Positions 33,499-42,284 of a stretch of 64,000 bases of DNA are shown in pieces. The notes under the pieces are model-generated. The model saw only the letters and a list, made by a program, of their open reading frames with translations. It searched no databases and was not told the DNA's origin. Position 1 is the first letter of the stretch. Each line of letters opens with the position of its first letter. The stretch comes from Streptomyces sp. RKND-216 (GTDB lineage: Bacteria > Actinomycetota > Actinomycetes > Streptomycetales > Streptomycetaceae): positions 787,001 through 851,000 of the forward strand of contig NZ_SSBQ01000002.1 in the NCBI RefSeq assembly GCF_004795255.1, given 5' to 3'. Both the position numbers and the translations under genes were made by a program.

Positions 33499-34797
33499 TC
33501 AGAGGACGGTGCCGTCCTCTCCGGGTGCCGCGTCGCGGCGTCGTGCGCGGTCGACTTCGACGAGGCCCTGTGCCAGAGCACGGGCTCCCGTCGCTACCTG
33601 TTCGAGGTCGGTCCACTCCTCGGGGCAGTGGCTGCGGCCGCCGTGGGAGGGGACGAACAGCATGCCCATGGGCGCCAGCCGGGCCATGTGTGCGGCGTCG
33701 TGCCCGGCGCCGGAGAACATCGTGCGATGCGGCAGGCCCAGGCGCGTGTTGCCCCGCTCGAGGAGTTCCCGTATCCGCGTGTCGGCGGCGACCGGGTCGG
33801 AGGCGGAGAGGCTGTGGACGTCCGCCTGGACGCCGCGTCGCTCCGCGGCGGCCCGTGCCGCCTCGTGAAGCCCCCGGCCGCAGTCGTCCAGCCACTCCCG
33901 TTCCCCGGACCGGAACTCGACCCACAGGCGGGCGCGCCCCGGGACGACGTTCGGCGCGCCGGGCTCGATCTCGATCCGCCCGGTGGTGGCGACGCCGGTG
34001 CCCTCGTCGGCAGCGAGCCGCTCCACGGCCAGAACGGTCTCCGCCGCCGCGCAGGAGGCGTCGTAGCGATAGTCCATCGGGGTGGCGCCCGCGTGGTCCG
34101 GCCGCCCGGTGAACTCGACCCGGTAGCGGTCGATGCCCGCGATGGCGCTCACCACGGCCACCGGCAGCCCTTCGTGTTCCAGCACCGGCCCCTGTTCGAT
34201 GTGCAGTTCGAGGAACGCGGCGACGTCGTCACCGGACCACCGGGCTTCCGGCAGGTCATCAGGCGAACCGCCCACCCGGGCGAGGGCGTCGCGCAGCGTC
34301 TCCCCCGCACCGTCGTCCAGGTCCAGGTGCTTCCGCGTCACCTCGCCGACCAGGGCACGGCTTCCCACGCAGCTGAGACCGAACTGGTTCGGCTCCTCGT
34401 TGAAGAAGTCGACGACCCGCAGCTCGTGTTCCAGGGCGATGCCCGCGTCGGCGAGGGTCCGTACGGCTTCGAGGGCCCCGAGCACACCGATGATGCCGTC
34501 GAAGCGTCCGCCGCCCTCGACGGTGTCGGTGTGCGAGCCGGTGACGAGTGCGGGAGCGTCGGTGCGCGCTCCGGGGAGGGTGCCGATGAGGTTGTCGACC
34601 GCGTCCCGGCGTACCGTCAGGCCCGCCGCACTCATGCGGGAGGCCATCCAGTCGCGGGAGGCCGCGTAGAACGGGGAGAACGCGCCGCGCGTCCATCCCG
34701 GCCGTTCGGGGTCGTGGAACTCCGCGAGGCGATCGAAGTCGGCGCGCAGCCGCTCCACCGAGCAGGCGGGGACTGCGGGGACCGGTCCGTGGGACAT
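33499..34797 (-). CDS. M20-family amidase (N-carbamoyl-amino-acid hydrolase / allantoate amidohydrolase type)
   Basis: A 432-residue binuclear metallohydrolase. Metal-site motifs are visible in order: GSHTDTVEGGGRFDG (His, then bridging Asp), FFNEEPNQFGLS (Glu pair), ELHIEQGP (His) and SHGGRSHCPEEW (C-terminal His). FSGAGHDAAHMA is characteristic of the hydantoinase/carbamoylase branch of M20. This branch hydrolyses N-carbamoyl amino acids, allantoate or ureidoglycolate-type ureides, releasing ammonia and CO2. It lies between the IclR gene and the transporter with short gaps, so it would follow the cyclic amidohydrolase in a ring-opening then decarbamoylation sequence. The exact substrate cannot be read from sequence. 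Confidence 0.88.
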   Translation of the reverse strand: MSHGPVPAVPACSVERLRADFDRLAEFHDPERPGWTRGAFSPFYAASRDWMASRMSAAGLTVRRDAVDNLIGTLPGARTDAPALVTGSHTDTVEGGGRFDGIIGVLGALEAVRTLADAGIALEHELRVVDFFNEEPNQFGLSCVGSRALVGEVTRKHLDLDDGAGETLRDALARVGGSPDDLPEARWSGDDVAAFLELHIEQGPVLEHEGLPVAVVSAIAGIDRYRVEFTGRPDHAGATPMDYRYDASCAAAETVLAVERLAADEGTGVATTGRIEIEPGAPNVVPGRARLWVEFRSGEREWLDDCGRGLHEAARAAAERRGVQADVHSLSASDPVAADTRIRELLERGNTRLGLPHRTMFSGAGHDAAHMARLAPMGMLFVPSHGGRSHCPEEWTDLEQVATGARALAQGLVEVDRARRRDAAPGEDGTVL

Positions 34798-34808
34798 GAA
34801 GGGGCCTT

Positions 34809-35594
34809 TCAGGTGGTGCTGTACGGAGGTGCGGGGAGCGTCCGGGCCGATTGCTCGATCCGGGACGCGAAGGCGCGGGCGGCGGCGGTGAGGGCCCGGA
34901 CCTCGGTGTGCGCGCGGTTCCCGTCGAAACGGTGCTCCGGCCCGGCGATGCTGAGGGCGCAGGCCAGCCGCCCCTGCGGCAGGACGGGTACGCCGATGGC
35001 CACGGCGTGCGGGTCGACCTCGCCACGGCTGACGACATAGCCCTGCTCGCGGATCCGGGCCAGCTGCGTGCGCAGCGTGGCCTTGGCCGGCGTACCGGGT
35101 GTGAACCGCTCCAGGCGCCCGCCGAGGACCCGGTCGATCACGTCCTGCGGCGCGAAGGCGAGCAGGGCCTTCGCGGAGGCTCCGGCGTGGAGTGGCCGCA
35201 GCGTCCCGGGCGCGAAGGACAGGCGCATGGAGTGCGGGGAGTCGAGGCTCTCCACGACCAGCGCCGAGAGGCCGGCGGGCACCGTGAGCAGCACGGTCTC
35301 GGAGGTCTCGGTCACCAGGTCGCGCAGGAAGGGGAGGGCCAGGGAGCGGAGGGTCTGGCCGGTGCCCGGGCCGTCCTGGAGACGGGACAGCCGCGGGCCG
35401 ACGCGGTACGTTCCGTGCCCGTCGGCCTCCAGGAATCCGTCGTCGACGAGCCTGCGGACGAACCGGTAGACGGAGCTGGTGGAGAGCCCGGTGCGCGCGG
35501 CCACCTCGTCGGCACGTTGCGGCCCGCCGTCGACGACGGCGGCGAGGACGTTCAGCCCTCTCGCGAACGAGGAGGAACGCGGTTCGCCGGGCAT
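34809..35594 (-). CDS. IclR-family transcriptional regulator
   Basis: A 261-residue IclR protein with an N-terminal winged helix (residues about 8-70; SFARGLNVLAAV, then TGLSTSSVYRFVRRLVDDGF) and a C-terminal effector domain. It probably senses a pathway substrate or intermediate and represses the surrounding operon, as AllR- and HpxR-type regulators do for ureide catabolism. ATG at 35594 overlaps the stop of the upstream amidohydrolase gene by one base (TGATG), so the regulator is made with the enzymes it controls. An in-frame upstream extension exists but lies inside the neighbouring gene. Confidence 0.9.
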   Translation of the reverse strand: MPGEPRSSSFARGLNVLAAVVDGGPQRADEVAARTGLSTSSVYRFVRRLVDDGFLEADGHGTYRVGPRLSRLQDGPGTGQTLRSLALPFLRDLVTETSETVLLTVPAGLSALVVESLDSPHSMRLSFAPGTLRPLHAGASAKALLAFAPQDVIDRVLGGRLERFTPGTPAKATLRTQLARIREQGYVVSRGEVDPHAVAIGVPVLPQGRLACALSIAGPEHRFDGNRAHTEVRALTAAARAFASRIEQSARTLPAPPYSTT

Positions 35595-36994
35595 CAGCCG
35601 CCCTCTTCCGGTGGTGCGGGGAAGGGCGCCGGGGCGAGGAAGCGTCCACGTCCCGCCGCGGAGCGTACGGAGTCGCCGTCCCAGATCACCTCGCCGCGGG
35701 AGACGGTGCACCGCACCCTGCCGCGGGCCCGCATGCCGTCGAAGGGGCTCCAGCCGGCGTTCGACCGCAGCCGGGAGCCGTCCACCGTCCACTCCGCGTC
35801 CGGGTCGAGGATCACCAGGTCGCCGTCCAGCCCAGGCCGCAGGTCGCCCTTGCGGTCCCCGAGGCCGAAGGCGTGTGCCGCCCGCGTGGAGAGGCTGCGC
35901 ACCAGCTCACGGGGCGTCATCCGGCGCTCGTGCAGGGCCGCGTCGGCCACCAGCGGCAGCAGCGTCTCCACTCCCGGCCCGCCGGAGGCGTTGTCGAGGA
36001 CGTGGTCGCGCTGTTTGAGGGCGAGCGGCCACGGGGCGTGGTCCGAGGCCACCATGTCGAGCGCGCCGCTGCGGAGCCGGTGCCAGAGCCCGTCGGTCTC
36101 CGCCGGGGTGCGCAGCGGCGGGTTGTACTTCAGCCGAGCGCCGCCGCGGACCATGTCCTGCTCGGTCAGGGTCAGATAGTGCGGGCAGACCTCGGTGGTG
36201 ACCGAGGTGCCCGTGCGTCGGTGCCACTGCACCAGGTCGACGGCGTGCGGCGTGCTGACGTGGCAGAAGTGCAGGTGCACGCCGGAGGCCCGGGCGAACT
36301 CGAGCACGGCCGCCACGGCGGCCGTCTCGGCGACCGGCGGCCGGGAGACCCCGTGCAGCAGCGGCCCCGAGGCGCCGGACGCCCGCAGCCGCCCCAGGTT
36401 CCGCTGCACGATCTCGTCGTTCTCGGCGTGGACGCAGACCCGGAGTCCGGTCCGGGCGATCTCGACGAACGCGTCGAGCATCTCCCCGTCCGGAGTCCGG
36501 GGGAAGCGCCGGGGGTCGGTCTGGAAGGTGGACAGCTTGAAGCAGGCCGCGCCCTCGGCCGCGAGCTTCGGGATCTCGGCGATGCCCTGCCCGCCGGGCT
36601 CGACGGTCGCGTACATTCCGACATCGACGTGCGCCTCGCGCAGCACCGCCGCCCGCTTGTCGCGGAAGGCGTCCACCGACCAGACCGGCCCGGCCTCGTC
36701 GAACGGCATCTCCAGCAGCGTCGTGACGCCGCCCGCGGCCGCGGAGCGGGTCGCGGCCTCGATACCCTCCCCCGCATGGCTGAGGCAGTGCACGTGCGGG
36801 TCGACGACGCCCGGCAGGACGTACGCCCCGCCCGCGTCGACGCGCTCGGCGGCGGGCGCGTCGCTCGGCGTCTCGCGCACGGCCAGGACGCGTCCGTCGC
36901 GCACCCGGACCTCGCCGCGTGGGTACTCCCGCTGGGAGGTCACCACGTGGCCGGTCACGGAGAGGTCCGCGTCGAGGTCTTCCGGGTCGAACAT
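35594..36994 (-). CDS. Cyclic amidohydrolase (allantoinase/dihydropyrimidinase/hydantoinase family)
   Basis: A 466-residue TIM-barrel amidohydrolase. Metal-centre residues are visible: HxH at His67/His69 (DPHVH), a candidate carbamylated Lys153 (ACFKLSTF), His188 (CVHAEN), His244 (HFCHVS) and Asp317 (ASDHAPW). The family opens cyclic amide rings such as allantoin, dihydropyrimidines and hydantoins. It is the first gene of the minus-strand operon. The downstream M20 enzyme would take the carbamoyl product, so allantoin to allantoate, or hydantoin to N-carbamoyl amino acid, are the main candidates. I cannot separate these from sequence alone. No urease, uricase or ureidoglycolate gene lies in the window. 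Confidence 0.88.
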   Translation of the reverse strand: MFDPEDLDADLSVTGHVVTSQREYPRGEVRVRDGRVLAVRETPSDAPAAERVDAGGAYVLPGVVDPHVHCLSHAGEGIEAATRSAAAGGVTTLLEMPFDEAGPVWSVDAFRDKRAAVLREAHVDVGMYATVEPGGQGIAEIPKLAAEGAACFKLSTFQTDPRRFPRTPDGEMLDAFVEIARTGLRVCVHAENDEIVQRNLGRLRASGASGPLLHGVSRPPVAETAAVAAVLEFARASGVHLHFCHVSTPHAVDLVQWHRRTGTSVTTEVCPHYLTLTEQDMVRGGARLKYNPPLRTPAETDGLWHRLRSGALDMVASDHAPWPLALKQRDHVLDNASGGPGVETLLPLVADAALHERRMTPRELVRSLSTRAAHAFGLGDRKGDLRPGLDGDLVILDPDAEWTVDGSRLRSNAGWSPFDGMRARGRVRCTVSRGEVIWDGDSVRSAAGRGRFLAPAPFPAPPEEGG

Positions 36995-37220
36995 GCGCCA
37001 GACCCTGCAACACGTGTCACGGCCCGACAACCGTCTTCCCACCCTTTGGGAATCCGCAGGTCGTCGCGTAGCCGAGGGGTCACGAGGGGTCCCGGGCCCG
37101 ACACGGAAGGCGGCGGGTCGCGCCGTCGTGCGCTCGGGCGGCACGGGTCCTGCCCGCCGACGCGTGTCCCACGTCACCCTCCACATCGTGGACGTGATCG
37201 GCGGTCCCCGCGGCGGGCGC
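36995..37220. other. Divergent intergenic region between the ureide operon and the metE riboswitch
   Basis: About 225 bases with no credible gene. It should hold the minus-strand promoter of the amidohydrolase operon, where the IclR protein would act, and the plus-strand promoter of the metE leader. I see no clear consensus promoter and no obvious IclR palindrome. Confidence 0.5.
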
Positions 37221-37430
37221 GTAGGCTCGGCAGGAGCAGCTGGTTCGCCCCCGTCCGCCAGGCGGGACGCGTCGCAAGAGGGAACCCGGTGGGAATCCGG
37301 GACTGCCCCGCAGCGGTGAGCGGGAACGACCGCCGTCACACGCACTGGGCCCGGCAACGGACCTGGGAAGCGACGGCCTGTAGGTGTCCTGACGGGACGC
37401 GCCCGCGAGTCCGAAGACCTGCCACTGCCC
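37221..37430 (+). ncRNA. Cobalamin riboswitch in the metE leader
   Basis: The conserved adenosylcobalamin aptamer elements are present in order: a GGCAGG strand (37229-37234), GGGAACCCGGTGGGAATCC with ACTGCCCCGCAGCGGTGA behind it (about 37281-37319), and the B12 box GCGAGTCCGAAGACCTGCC (37405-37423). The GGCAGG strand can pair with CCTGCC of the B12 box. When cobalamin is plentiful it should shut off the B12-independent methionine synthase that follows. Outer stem boundaries are approximate. Confidence 0.93.
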
Positions 37431-37497
37431 GTGCACGGCCGAACCGCGCACGGACATCCCGGTGACCTCGAGGGCGGGTCGGCGTACATACCAGGCG

Positions 37498-37527
37498 GAC
37501 GACCGCGCCGTGCCGCGCGGGGTCGTC
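37498..37527 (+). promoter_or_regulatory. Hairpin in the riboswitch expression platform (candidate)
   Basis: GACGACC at 37498-37504 pairs with GGTCGTC at 37521-37527, and an inner GCGC/GCGC extension is separated by a small bulge. It lies between the B12 box and the metE start. It may act as an intrinsic terminator or as part of a switching structure. No folding was computed. Confidence 0.4.
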
Positions 37528-37600
37528 TCCGTCCGGTCCGTCACCTTCGCACCCTCGTCCCCTCCGGGACTCATAGGGACGTCTCGCGAAGGAGAACTCC

Positions 37601-39919
37601 GTGACATCGAAGTCCGCAGCCGCGGCAGCACGGGCCACCGTGTACGGCTACCCGCGCCAGGGTCCGAACCGTGAACTCAAGAAGGCCGTCGAAGGCTACT
37701 GGAAGGGCCGCGTCACCGCGGACGCCCTCCGTGGCACGGCCGCCGAACTGCGCGCCGCCAACTGGCGGCAGCTGGCCGCAGCCGGCATCCACGAGGTGCC
37801 GACGGGAGACTTCTCTCTCTACGACCACGTGCTGGACACCAGCGTCATGGTCGGCGCCGTCCCCGAGCGGCACCGTGAGGCCGTCGCCGCCGATCCCCTC
37901 GACGGCTACTTCGCCATGGCGCGCGGCACACAGGACGTCGCGCCGCTGGAGATGACCAAGTGGTTCGACACCAACTACCACTACCTGGTCGCCGAGCTGG
38001 GCCCGGACACCGCCTTCGCCGCGGACTCCGGCAAACAGGTCGCCGAGCTGAGGGAAGCGCTGGCCCTGGGCCTGAGCGCACGTCCGGTCCTCGTCGGCCC
38101 CGTGACCTACCTGCTGCTGGCCAAGCCCGCCCCCGGCGTCGCCGCGGACTTCGACCCGCTGACCCTCCTCGACCGGCTGCTGCCGGTGTACGCGGAGGTC
38201 CTGGCCGACCTGCGGGCGGCCGGTGCCGCGTGGGTGCAGCTGGACGAGCCCGCGCTCGTCCAGGACCGCACCCCGGCCGAGCTGAACGCGGCCGCACGCG
38301 CCTACCGTGAGCTCGGCGGTCTCGCGGACCGTCCCCAGCTGCTCGTCGCGAGCTACTTCGACCGTCTCGGCGAGGCCCTGCCGGTGCTCGCGAACGCGCC
38401 CGTCGAGGGCCTGGCCCTGGACTTCACCGGCGCCGGCGCCGGCAACCTCGACGCACTCGCCGAAGTGGGCGGGCTCCCCGGCAAGCGCCTGGTCGCCGGT
38501 GTCGTGGACGGCCGCAACATCTGGGTGAACGACCTGGGGAAGTCGCTGACCACCCTCGGGACCCTCCTGGGCTTCGCGGACCGGGTCGACGTCGCCCCCT
38601 CCTGCTCCCTGCTGCACGTCCCCCTGGACACGGCTCCGGAACGGGACATCGACCCGCAGATCCTGCGCTGGCTGGCCTTCGCGCGGCAGAAGACCGCGGA
38701 GGTACTCACGCTCGCCAGGGGCCTGGCCGACGGCACCGACACGATCGCCACGGAACTCGCGGCGAACCGCGCCGACCTGGCCTCCCGCGCCGGCTCGGCG
38801 CTCACCCGTGATCCGGCCGTCCGGGACCGCACCGCGGCCGTCACCGAGGCCGACTCCCGGCGCTCGCACGCGTATCCCGACCGGGCGGCGGCCCAGCGCA
38901 CCCGGCTCGGTCTGCCGCTGCTGCCCGTCACCACCATCGGGTCCTTCCCGCAGACCGGCGCACTGCGCGCCGCCCGCGCCGACCTGCGTGCCGGGCGCCT
39001 CGACGCCGCCGGCTACGAGGACCGCGTCCGGGCCGAGATCCAGGAGGTCGTCACCTTCCAGGAGAAGGCGGGCCTGGACGTCCTGGTGCACGGCGAGGCC
39101 GAACGCAACGACATGGTGCAGTACTTCGCCGAACAGCTGACCGGCTACCTCGCCACGCAGCACGGCTGGGTGCAGTCCTACGGCACGCGCTACGTCCGGC
39201 CGCCGATCCTCGCCGGGGACATCTCCCGCCCGGCGCCGATGACGGTGCGCTGGACGGAGTACGCCCAGTCGCTCACCGGCCGTCCCGTCAAGGGCATGCT
39301 CACCGGCCCCGTCACCATGCTCGCCTGGTCGTTCGTCCGCGACGACCAGCCGCGTGCCGACACCGCCCGGCAGGTGGCCCTCGCGCTGCGCGACGAGGTG
39401 TGCGACCTGGAGGCCTCCGGCAGCGCCGTCATCCAGGTCGACGAGCCCGCGCTGCGGGAGACCCTGCCGCTGCGCACCGGCGACCGGGAGGCGTACCTGG
39501 CGTGGGCCACGGAGACGTTCCGGCTCACCACGAGCGGCGTGCGGCCGGACACCCAGATCCACACGCACATGTGCTACGCGGAGTTCGGCGACATCGTCCA
39601 GGCCATCGACGACCTCGATGCCGACGTCATCAGCCTGGAGGCCGCCCGCTCCCACATGCAGGTCGCCCGTGAACTGGCCGCGCACGGCTACCCGCGCGAG
39701 GCGGGGCCGGGGGTCTACGACATCCACTCGCCCCGCGTCCCCTCCGCCGAGGAGGCCGCCTCGCTGCTGCGCAAGGGCCTCAAGGCGATCCCGGCCGAAC
39801 GGCTGTGGGTCAACCCGGACTGCGGCCTGAAGACCCGCGGCTGGCCGGAGACCCGGGCCTCCCTGGAGAGTCTCGTGTCCGCAGCTCGCACGGTCCGCGG
39901 GGAGCTGTCCTCGTCCTGA
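37601..39919 (+). CDS. metE: Cobalamin-independent methionine synthase
   Basis: A 772-residue MetE, normal length, with both barrel halves. The N-terminal half has [17 protein letters not shown] and [11 protein letters not shown]; the C-terminal half has [12 protein letters not shown]. Zinc ligands of the catalytic half lie in HTHMCYAEF (His656, Cys658) and NPDCGLKTR (Cys741). It transfers the methyl group of 5-methyltetrahydropteroyltri-glutamate to homocysteine without B12. GTG at 37601 is supported by AAGGAG six bases upstream. The B12 riboswitch in its leader predicts repression when cobalamin is available, when a B12-dependent MetH elsewhere would take over. Confidence 0.97.
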   Translation: MTSKSAAAAARATVYGYPRQGPNRELKKAVEGYWKGRVTADALRGTAAELRAANWRQLAAAGIHEVPTGDFSLYDHVLDTSVMVGAVPERHREAVAADPLDGYFAMARGTQDVAPLEMTKWFDTNYHYLVAELGPDTAFAADSGKQVAELREALALGLSARPVLVGPVTYLLLAKPAPGVAADFDPLTLLDRLLPVYAEVLADLRAAGAAWVQLDEPALVQDRTPAELNAAARAYRELGGLADRPQLLVASYFDRLGEALPVLANAPVEGLALDFTGAGAGNLDALAEVGGLPGKRLVAGVVDGRNIWVNDLGKSLTTLGTLLGFADRVDVAPSCSLLHVPLDTAPERDIDPQILRWLAFARQKTAEVLTLARGLADGTDTIATELAANRADLASRAGSALTRDPAVRDRTAAVTEADSRRSHAYPDRAAAQRTRLGLPLLPVTTIGSFPQTGALRAARADLRAGRLDAAGYEDRVRAEIQEVVTFQEKAGLDVLVHGEAERNDMVQYFAEQLTGYLATQHGWVQSYGTRYVRPPILAGDISRPAPMTVRWTEYAQSLTGRPVKGMLTGPVTMLAWSFVRDDQPRADTARQVALALRDEVCDLEASGSAVIQVDEPALRETLPLRTGDREAYLAWATETFRLTTSGVRPDTQIHTHMCYAEFGDIVQAIDDLDADVISLEAARSHMQVARELAAHGYPREAGPGVYDIHSPRVPSAEEAASLLRKGLKAIPAERLWVNPDCGLKTRGWPETRASLESLVSAARTVRGELSSS

Positions 39920-39939
39920 CCGGTCCGCACGGCTCCGGG

Positions 39940-39976
39940 GCCGGGCGGCGTGCCGGGACTCGGCACGCCGCCCGGC
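39940..39976. terminator. Inverted repeat between convergent metE and the cytochrome b gene
   Basis: A 16-base perfect inverted repeat, arms 39940-39955 (gccgggcggcgtgccg) and 39961-39976, with a five-base loop, in the gap between convergent genes. It is well placed to stop transcription from both sides. Confidence 0.7.
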
Positions 39977-39985
39977 GACGCCGGG

Positions 39986-41638
39986 TCAGCTGTCCTGGTC
40001 CGTGGGGCGGTCGGACGGGCCCGCGGCCGCGCGTTCGATCTGCTTGCGGCGGCCCTCGGTGACGCAGGGCTCGGCCTGCCCGCCGTGGAACCAGCGGCTC
40101 AGCGCCGCCCGGGCCCGGACCCGGCGCGGCGGACGGCCGGGAGCGGTGTGCAAGGTGCCGGGGGTCAGCGGGGCCGTGCCGGACCGGACGAGGATGCGGT
40201 ACACGCGGTCGGCAGGCAGGGGCAGGTGGCGGGACGTGAAGCCGCCCTCGACGGTCTGGCTGACGCCGCCGCCCTCGATCCCGTCGGCCAGCAGGTGGCG
40301 CTCCCGGTCCTGCAGCGCGGTGCAGAGCCGTTTGGTGACCAGGAAGGCGAGCACCGGCGCCACGATCAGGGCGACGCGTTCGACCTGGCGCATCGTGTTC
40401 ACGGAGGTGCCGAATACGTAGGCAAGGATGTCGTCCCCGCCGGCGACGAGGAGGACGGCGTAGAAGGTGAACCCGGCGACGCCGAGCCCGGTGCGGGTGG
40501 GCTGGTGGCGCGGCCGGTCGCACAGGTGGTGCTCGCCGCGGTCGCCGGTCAGCCAGCGTTCGAGGAACGGCCAGGCGTAGAGCAGGGTGAACAGCAGTCC
40601 GGGCAGGACGAGGCCGGGGACGAAGACGTTCCAGGACACGGTGTGCCCGGCCAGGTTGGTCTCCCAGGGCGGCATCAGGCGCAGGCCGCCGATGAGGAAG
40701 CCGATGTACCAGTCGGGCTGGGAACCGTTGCTCACCTGGGAAGGCACGTTGGGGCCGTACGCCCAGATCGGGTTGACCTGGGCGAGCGCCCCCATCGCCA
40801 CCAGCACGCCGGAGACCAGCAGGAACAGTGAGGCCGAACGCACCGCGAACTGGGGGAACATCGGGATGCCGACGGCGTTGCGGTTGGTGTGGCCGCGGGT
40901 CGCCCACTGCGTGTGCTTGAGGTGGAAGACCAGGATCAGGTGGACGGTGACCAGTGCCAGCAGCAGGCCGGGCACCAGCAGGATGTGGACGCTGTAGAGG
41001 CGCTGGATGATCTCCTCCCCGGGATACTGGCCGCCGAACAGGAACAGCGCGACGTACGTGCCGACGACGGGGAGGGACAGCGCGATTCCCTGGGCGACCC
41101 GCAGGCCGGTTCCGGAGAGCAGGTCGTCGGGCAGGGAGTAGCCGGCGAACCCCTCGAAGATCGCCAGAACGAACAGCGTGAGCCCGATGATCCAGTTCAC
41201 CTCTCGCGGCCGCCGGAAGGCGCCCGTGAAGAAGACGCGCAGCATGTGGGCGCCGATCGCGGCGACGAAGACGAGCGCCGCCCAGTGGTGGGTCTGGCGG
41301 ATCAGCAGTCCGCCGCGCACGTCGAAGCTGATGTCGAGGGTGGAGGAGTAGGCGGCCGTCATCCGCACGCCTTGCAGCGGGGCGTAGGACCCGTCGTAGA
41401 CCACCTCCTCCAGGCTGGGCTCGAAGAACAGCGTCAGGTAGACGCCGGTGAGCAGGAGGACGCCGAAGCTGTAGAGGGCGATTTCGCCCAGCAGGAACGA
41501 CCAGTGCTCGGGGAAGGCCTTCCGCAGCAGTCCACCGCCCTCGGTGACCGGCAATCTGCTGTCGAGCGCGGTCACGGCCCTGTCGAGGCGATCCGCCCGC
41601 TGCGCCGCCCTGGTTCTCGCCCTGCGTCCGGCAGCCAC
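39986..41638 (-). CDS. Cytochrome bc1 complex cytochrome b subunit (QcrB paralogue)
   Basis: A 550-residue cytochrome b of actinobacterial QcrB type. It has several transmembrane helices; histidines in [27 protein letters not shown] and [13 protein letters not shown] fit the two b-haem sites and the quinol region. The motifs [11 protein letters not shown] and NPIWAYGP are typical of the family. It would oxidise menaquinol in the membrane and pass electrons to the Rieske and cytochrome c subunits. Those partners (QcrA, QcrC, CtaE) are not in this window, so this is probably a second, unlinked copy beside the housekeeping qcrCAB. GTG at 41638 has GAGG just upstream. The C-terminal tail after the last helix is long and charged. 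Confidence 0.9.
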   Translation of the reverse strand: MAAGRRARTRAAQRADRLDRAVTALDSRLPVTEGGGLLRKAFPEHWSFLLGEIALYSFGVLLLTGVYLTLFFEPSLEEVVYDGSYAPLQGVRMTAAYSSTLDISFDVRGGLLIRQTHHWAALVFVAAIGAHMLRVFFTGAFRRPREVNWIIGLTLFVLAIFEGFAGYSLPDDLLSGTGLRVAQGIALSLPVVGTYVALFLFGGQYPGEEIIQRLYSVHILLVPGLLLALVTVHLILVFHLKHTQWATRGHTNRNAVGIPMFPQFAVRSASLFLLVSGVLVAMGALAQVNPIWAYGPNVPSQVSNGSQPDWYIGFLIGGLRLMPPWETNLAGHTVSWNVFVPGLVLPGLLFTLLYAWPFLERWLTGDRGEHHLCDRPRHQPTRTGLGVAGFTFYAVLLVAGGDDILAYVFGTSVNTMRQVERVALIVAPVLAFLVTKRLCTALQDRERHLLADGIEGGGVSQTVEGGFTSRHLPLPADRVYRILVRSGTAPLTPGTLHTAPGRPPRRVRARAALSRWFHGGQAEPCVTEGRRKQIERAAAGPSDRPTDQDS

Positions 41639-42023
41639 GGCACCTCGCCCTTTTCGTCGTCGTCGCGCTCCGTCCACGGCCTGGACGCCTGTTCCCCGAG
41701 GACGGGTCAGGGCACCAGGGCCCCCACCCGACCGGGTGAGCGGCCGGGTGCACGCCGGGGTGCACGACCGGGACGTGCCACGGCGGCGGGGCGGGCGAGG
41801 GGCGGCGGGACCATGCGCCCCAGGCTGGCCGGACGGCCCGCCGGTCCGGGCGTGACCTGCCCGGCGGGGCGGCGCGTTGCACCCGACCGGCGGACCGGGC
41901 CGCACCGGACCGCCGTGCGGACGCCCGTGAGGGGTGGTCGACTGGGACGAGCGGCGGAGCGCGGCGTTCCGCCAGGTCACGGACGAGCCGGGAGAGGTGT
42001 GCGGTGGCAGGGCAGGCGAAGCG
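41639..42023. other. Divergent intergenic region (385 bases)
   Basis: Between the start of the cytochrome b gene and the likely start of the DUF6480 gene. It contains short GTGCAC-type inverted motifs near 41750-41775 but no gene I can support. An in-frame GTG at 41934 or 41997 could extend the DUF6480 gene into this stretch. Confidence 0.4.
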
Positions 42024-42266
42024 GTGAGCCACAGCGACGGGTCGGAGAGCGCCGACCCGGACCCGGAGAACACGCCCGGCCTGTCGCCCCGGGGTGAGAT
42101 GCGGCAGGGCGACACGCCGCCCACCGAGGGCGGCACGCTCGACACCGGGCCGCGTGAGACGTACAACCCGACACGTGGCTGGGCGGCGGCACCGCTCGTC
42201 GTGATCGCGGTCTTCTGCCTGCTCGTGGCGGGGTTCTTCATCGCCAGGCTGGTCCTGGCCCTGTGA
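42024..42266 (+). CDS. DUF6480-type small membrane protein
   Basis: About 80 residues from GTG 42024. An acidic, proline-rich N-terminus (ADPDPENTPGLSPRGEM; GDTPPTEGG) is followed by GPRETYNPTRGW and one C-terminal transmembrane helix. This layout matches the Streptomyces DUF6480 family as I recall it. No function is known. The start is uncertain because upstream in-frame GTG codons at 41934 and 41997 have equally weak ribosome-binding sites. It is followed by the SDR gene after 18 bases and may share its transcript. Confidence 0.7.
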   Translation: MSHSDGSESADPDPENTPGLSPRGEMRQGDTPPTEGGTLDTGPRETYNPTRGWAAAPLVVIAVFCLLVAGFFIARLVLAL

Positions 42267-42284
42267 GCGGGAGGGAGGACGGCC

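Noticed and set aside
33499..34797. M20 enzyme as an AbgA/AbgB p-aminobenzoyl-glutamate hydrolase, given the adjacent AbgT gene
   Set aside because: Its motifs (FNEEPNQFG, ELHIEQGP, SGAGHDAAHMA) are those of the carbamoylase/allantoate amidohydrolase branch, not of AbgA/B, and only one such gene is present.
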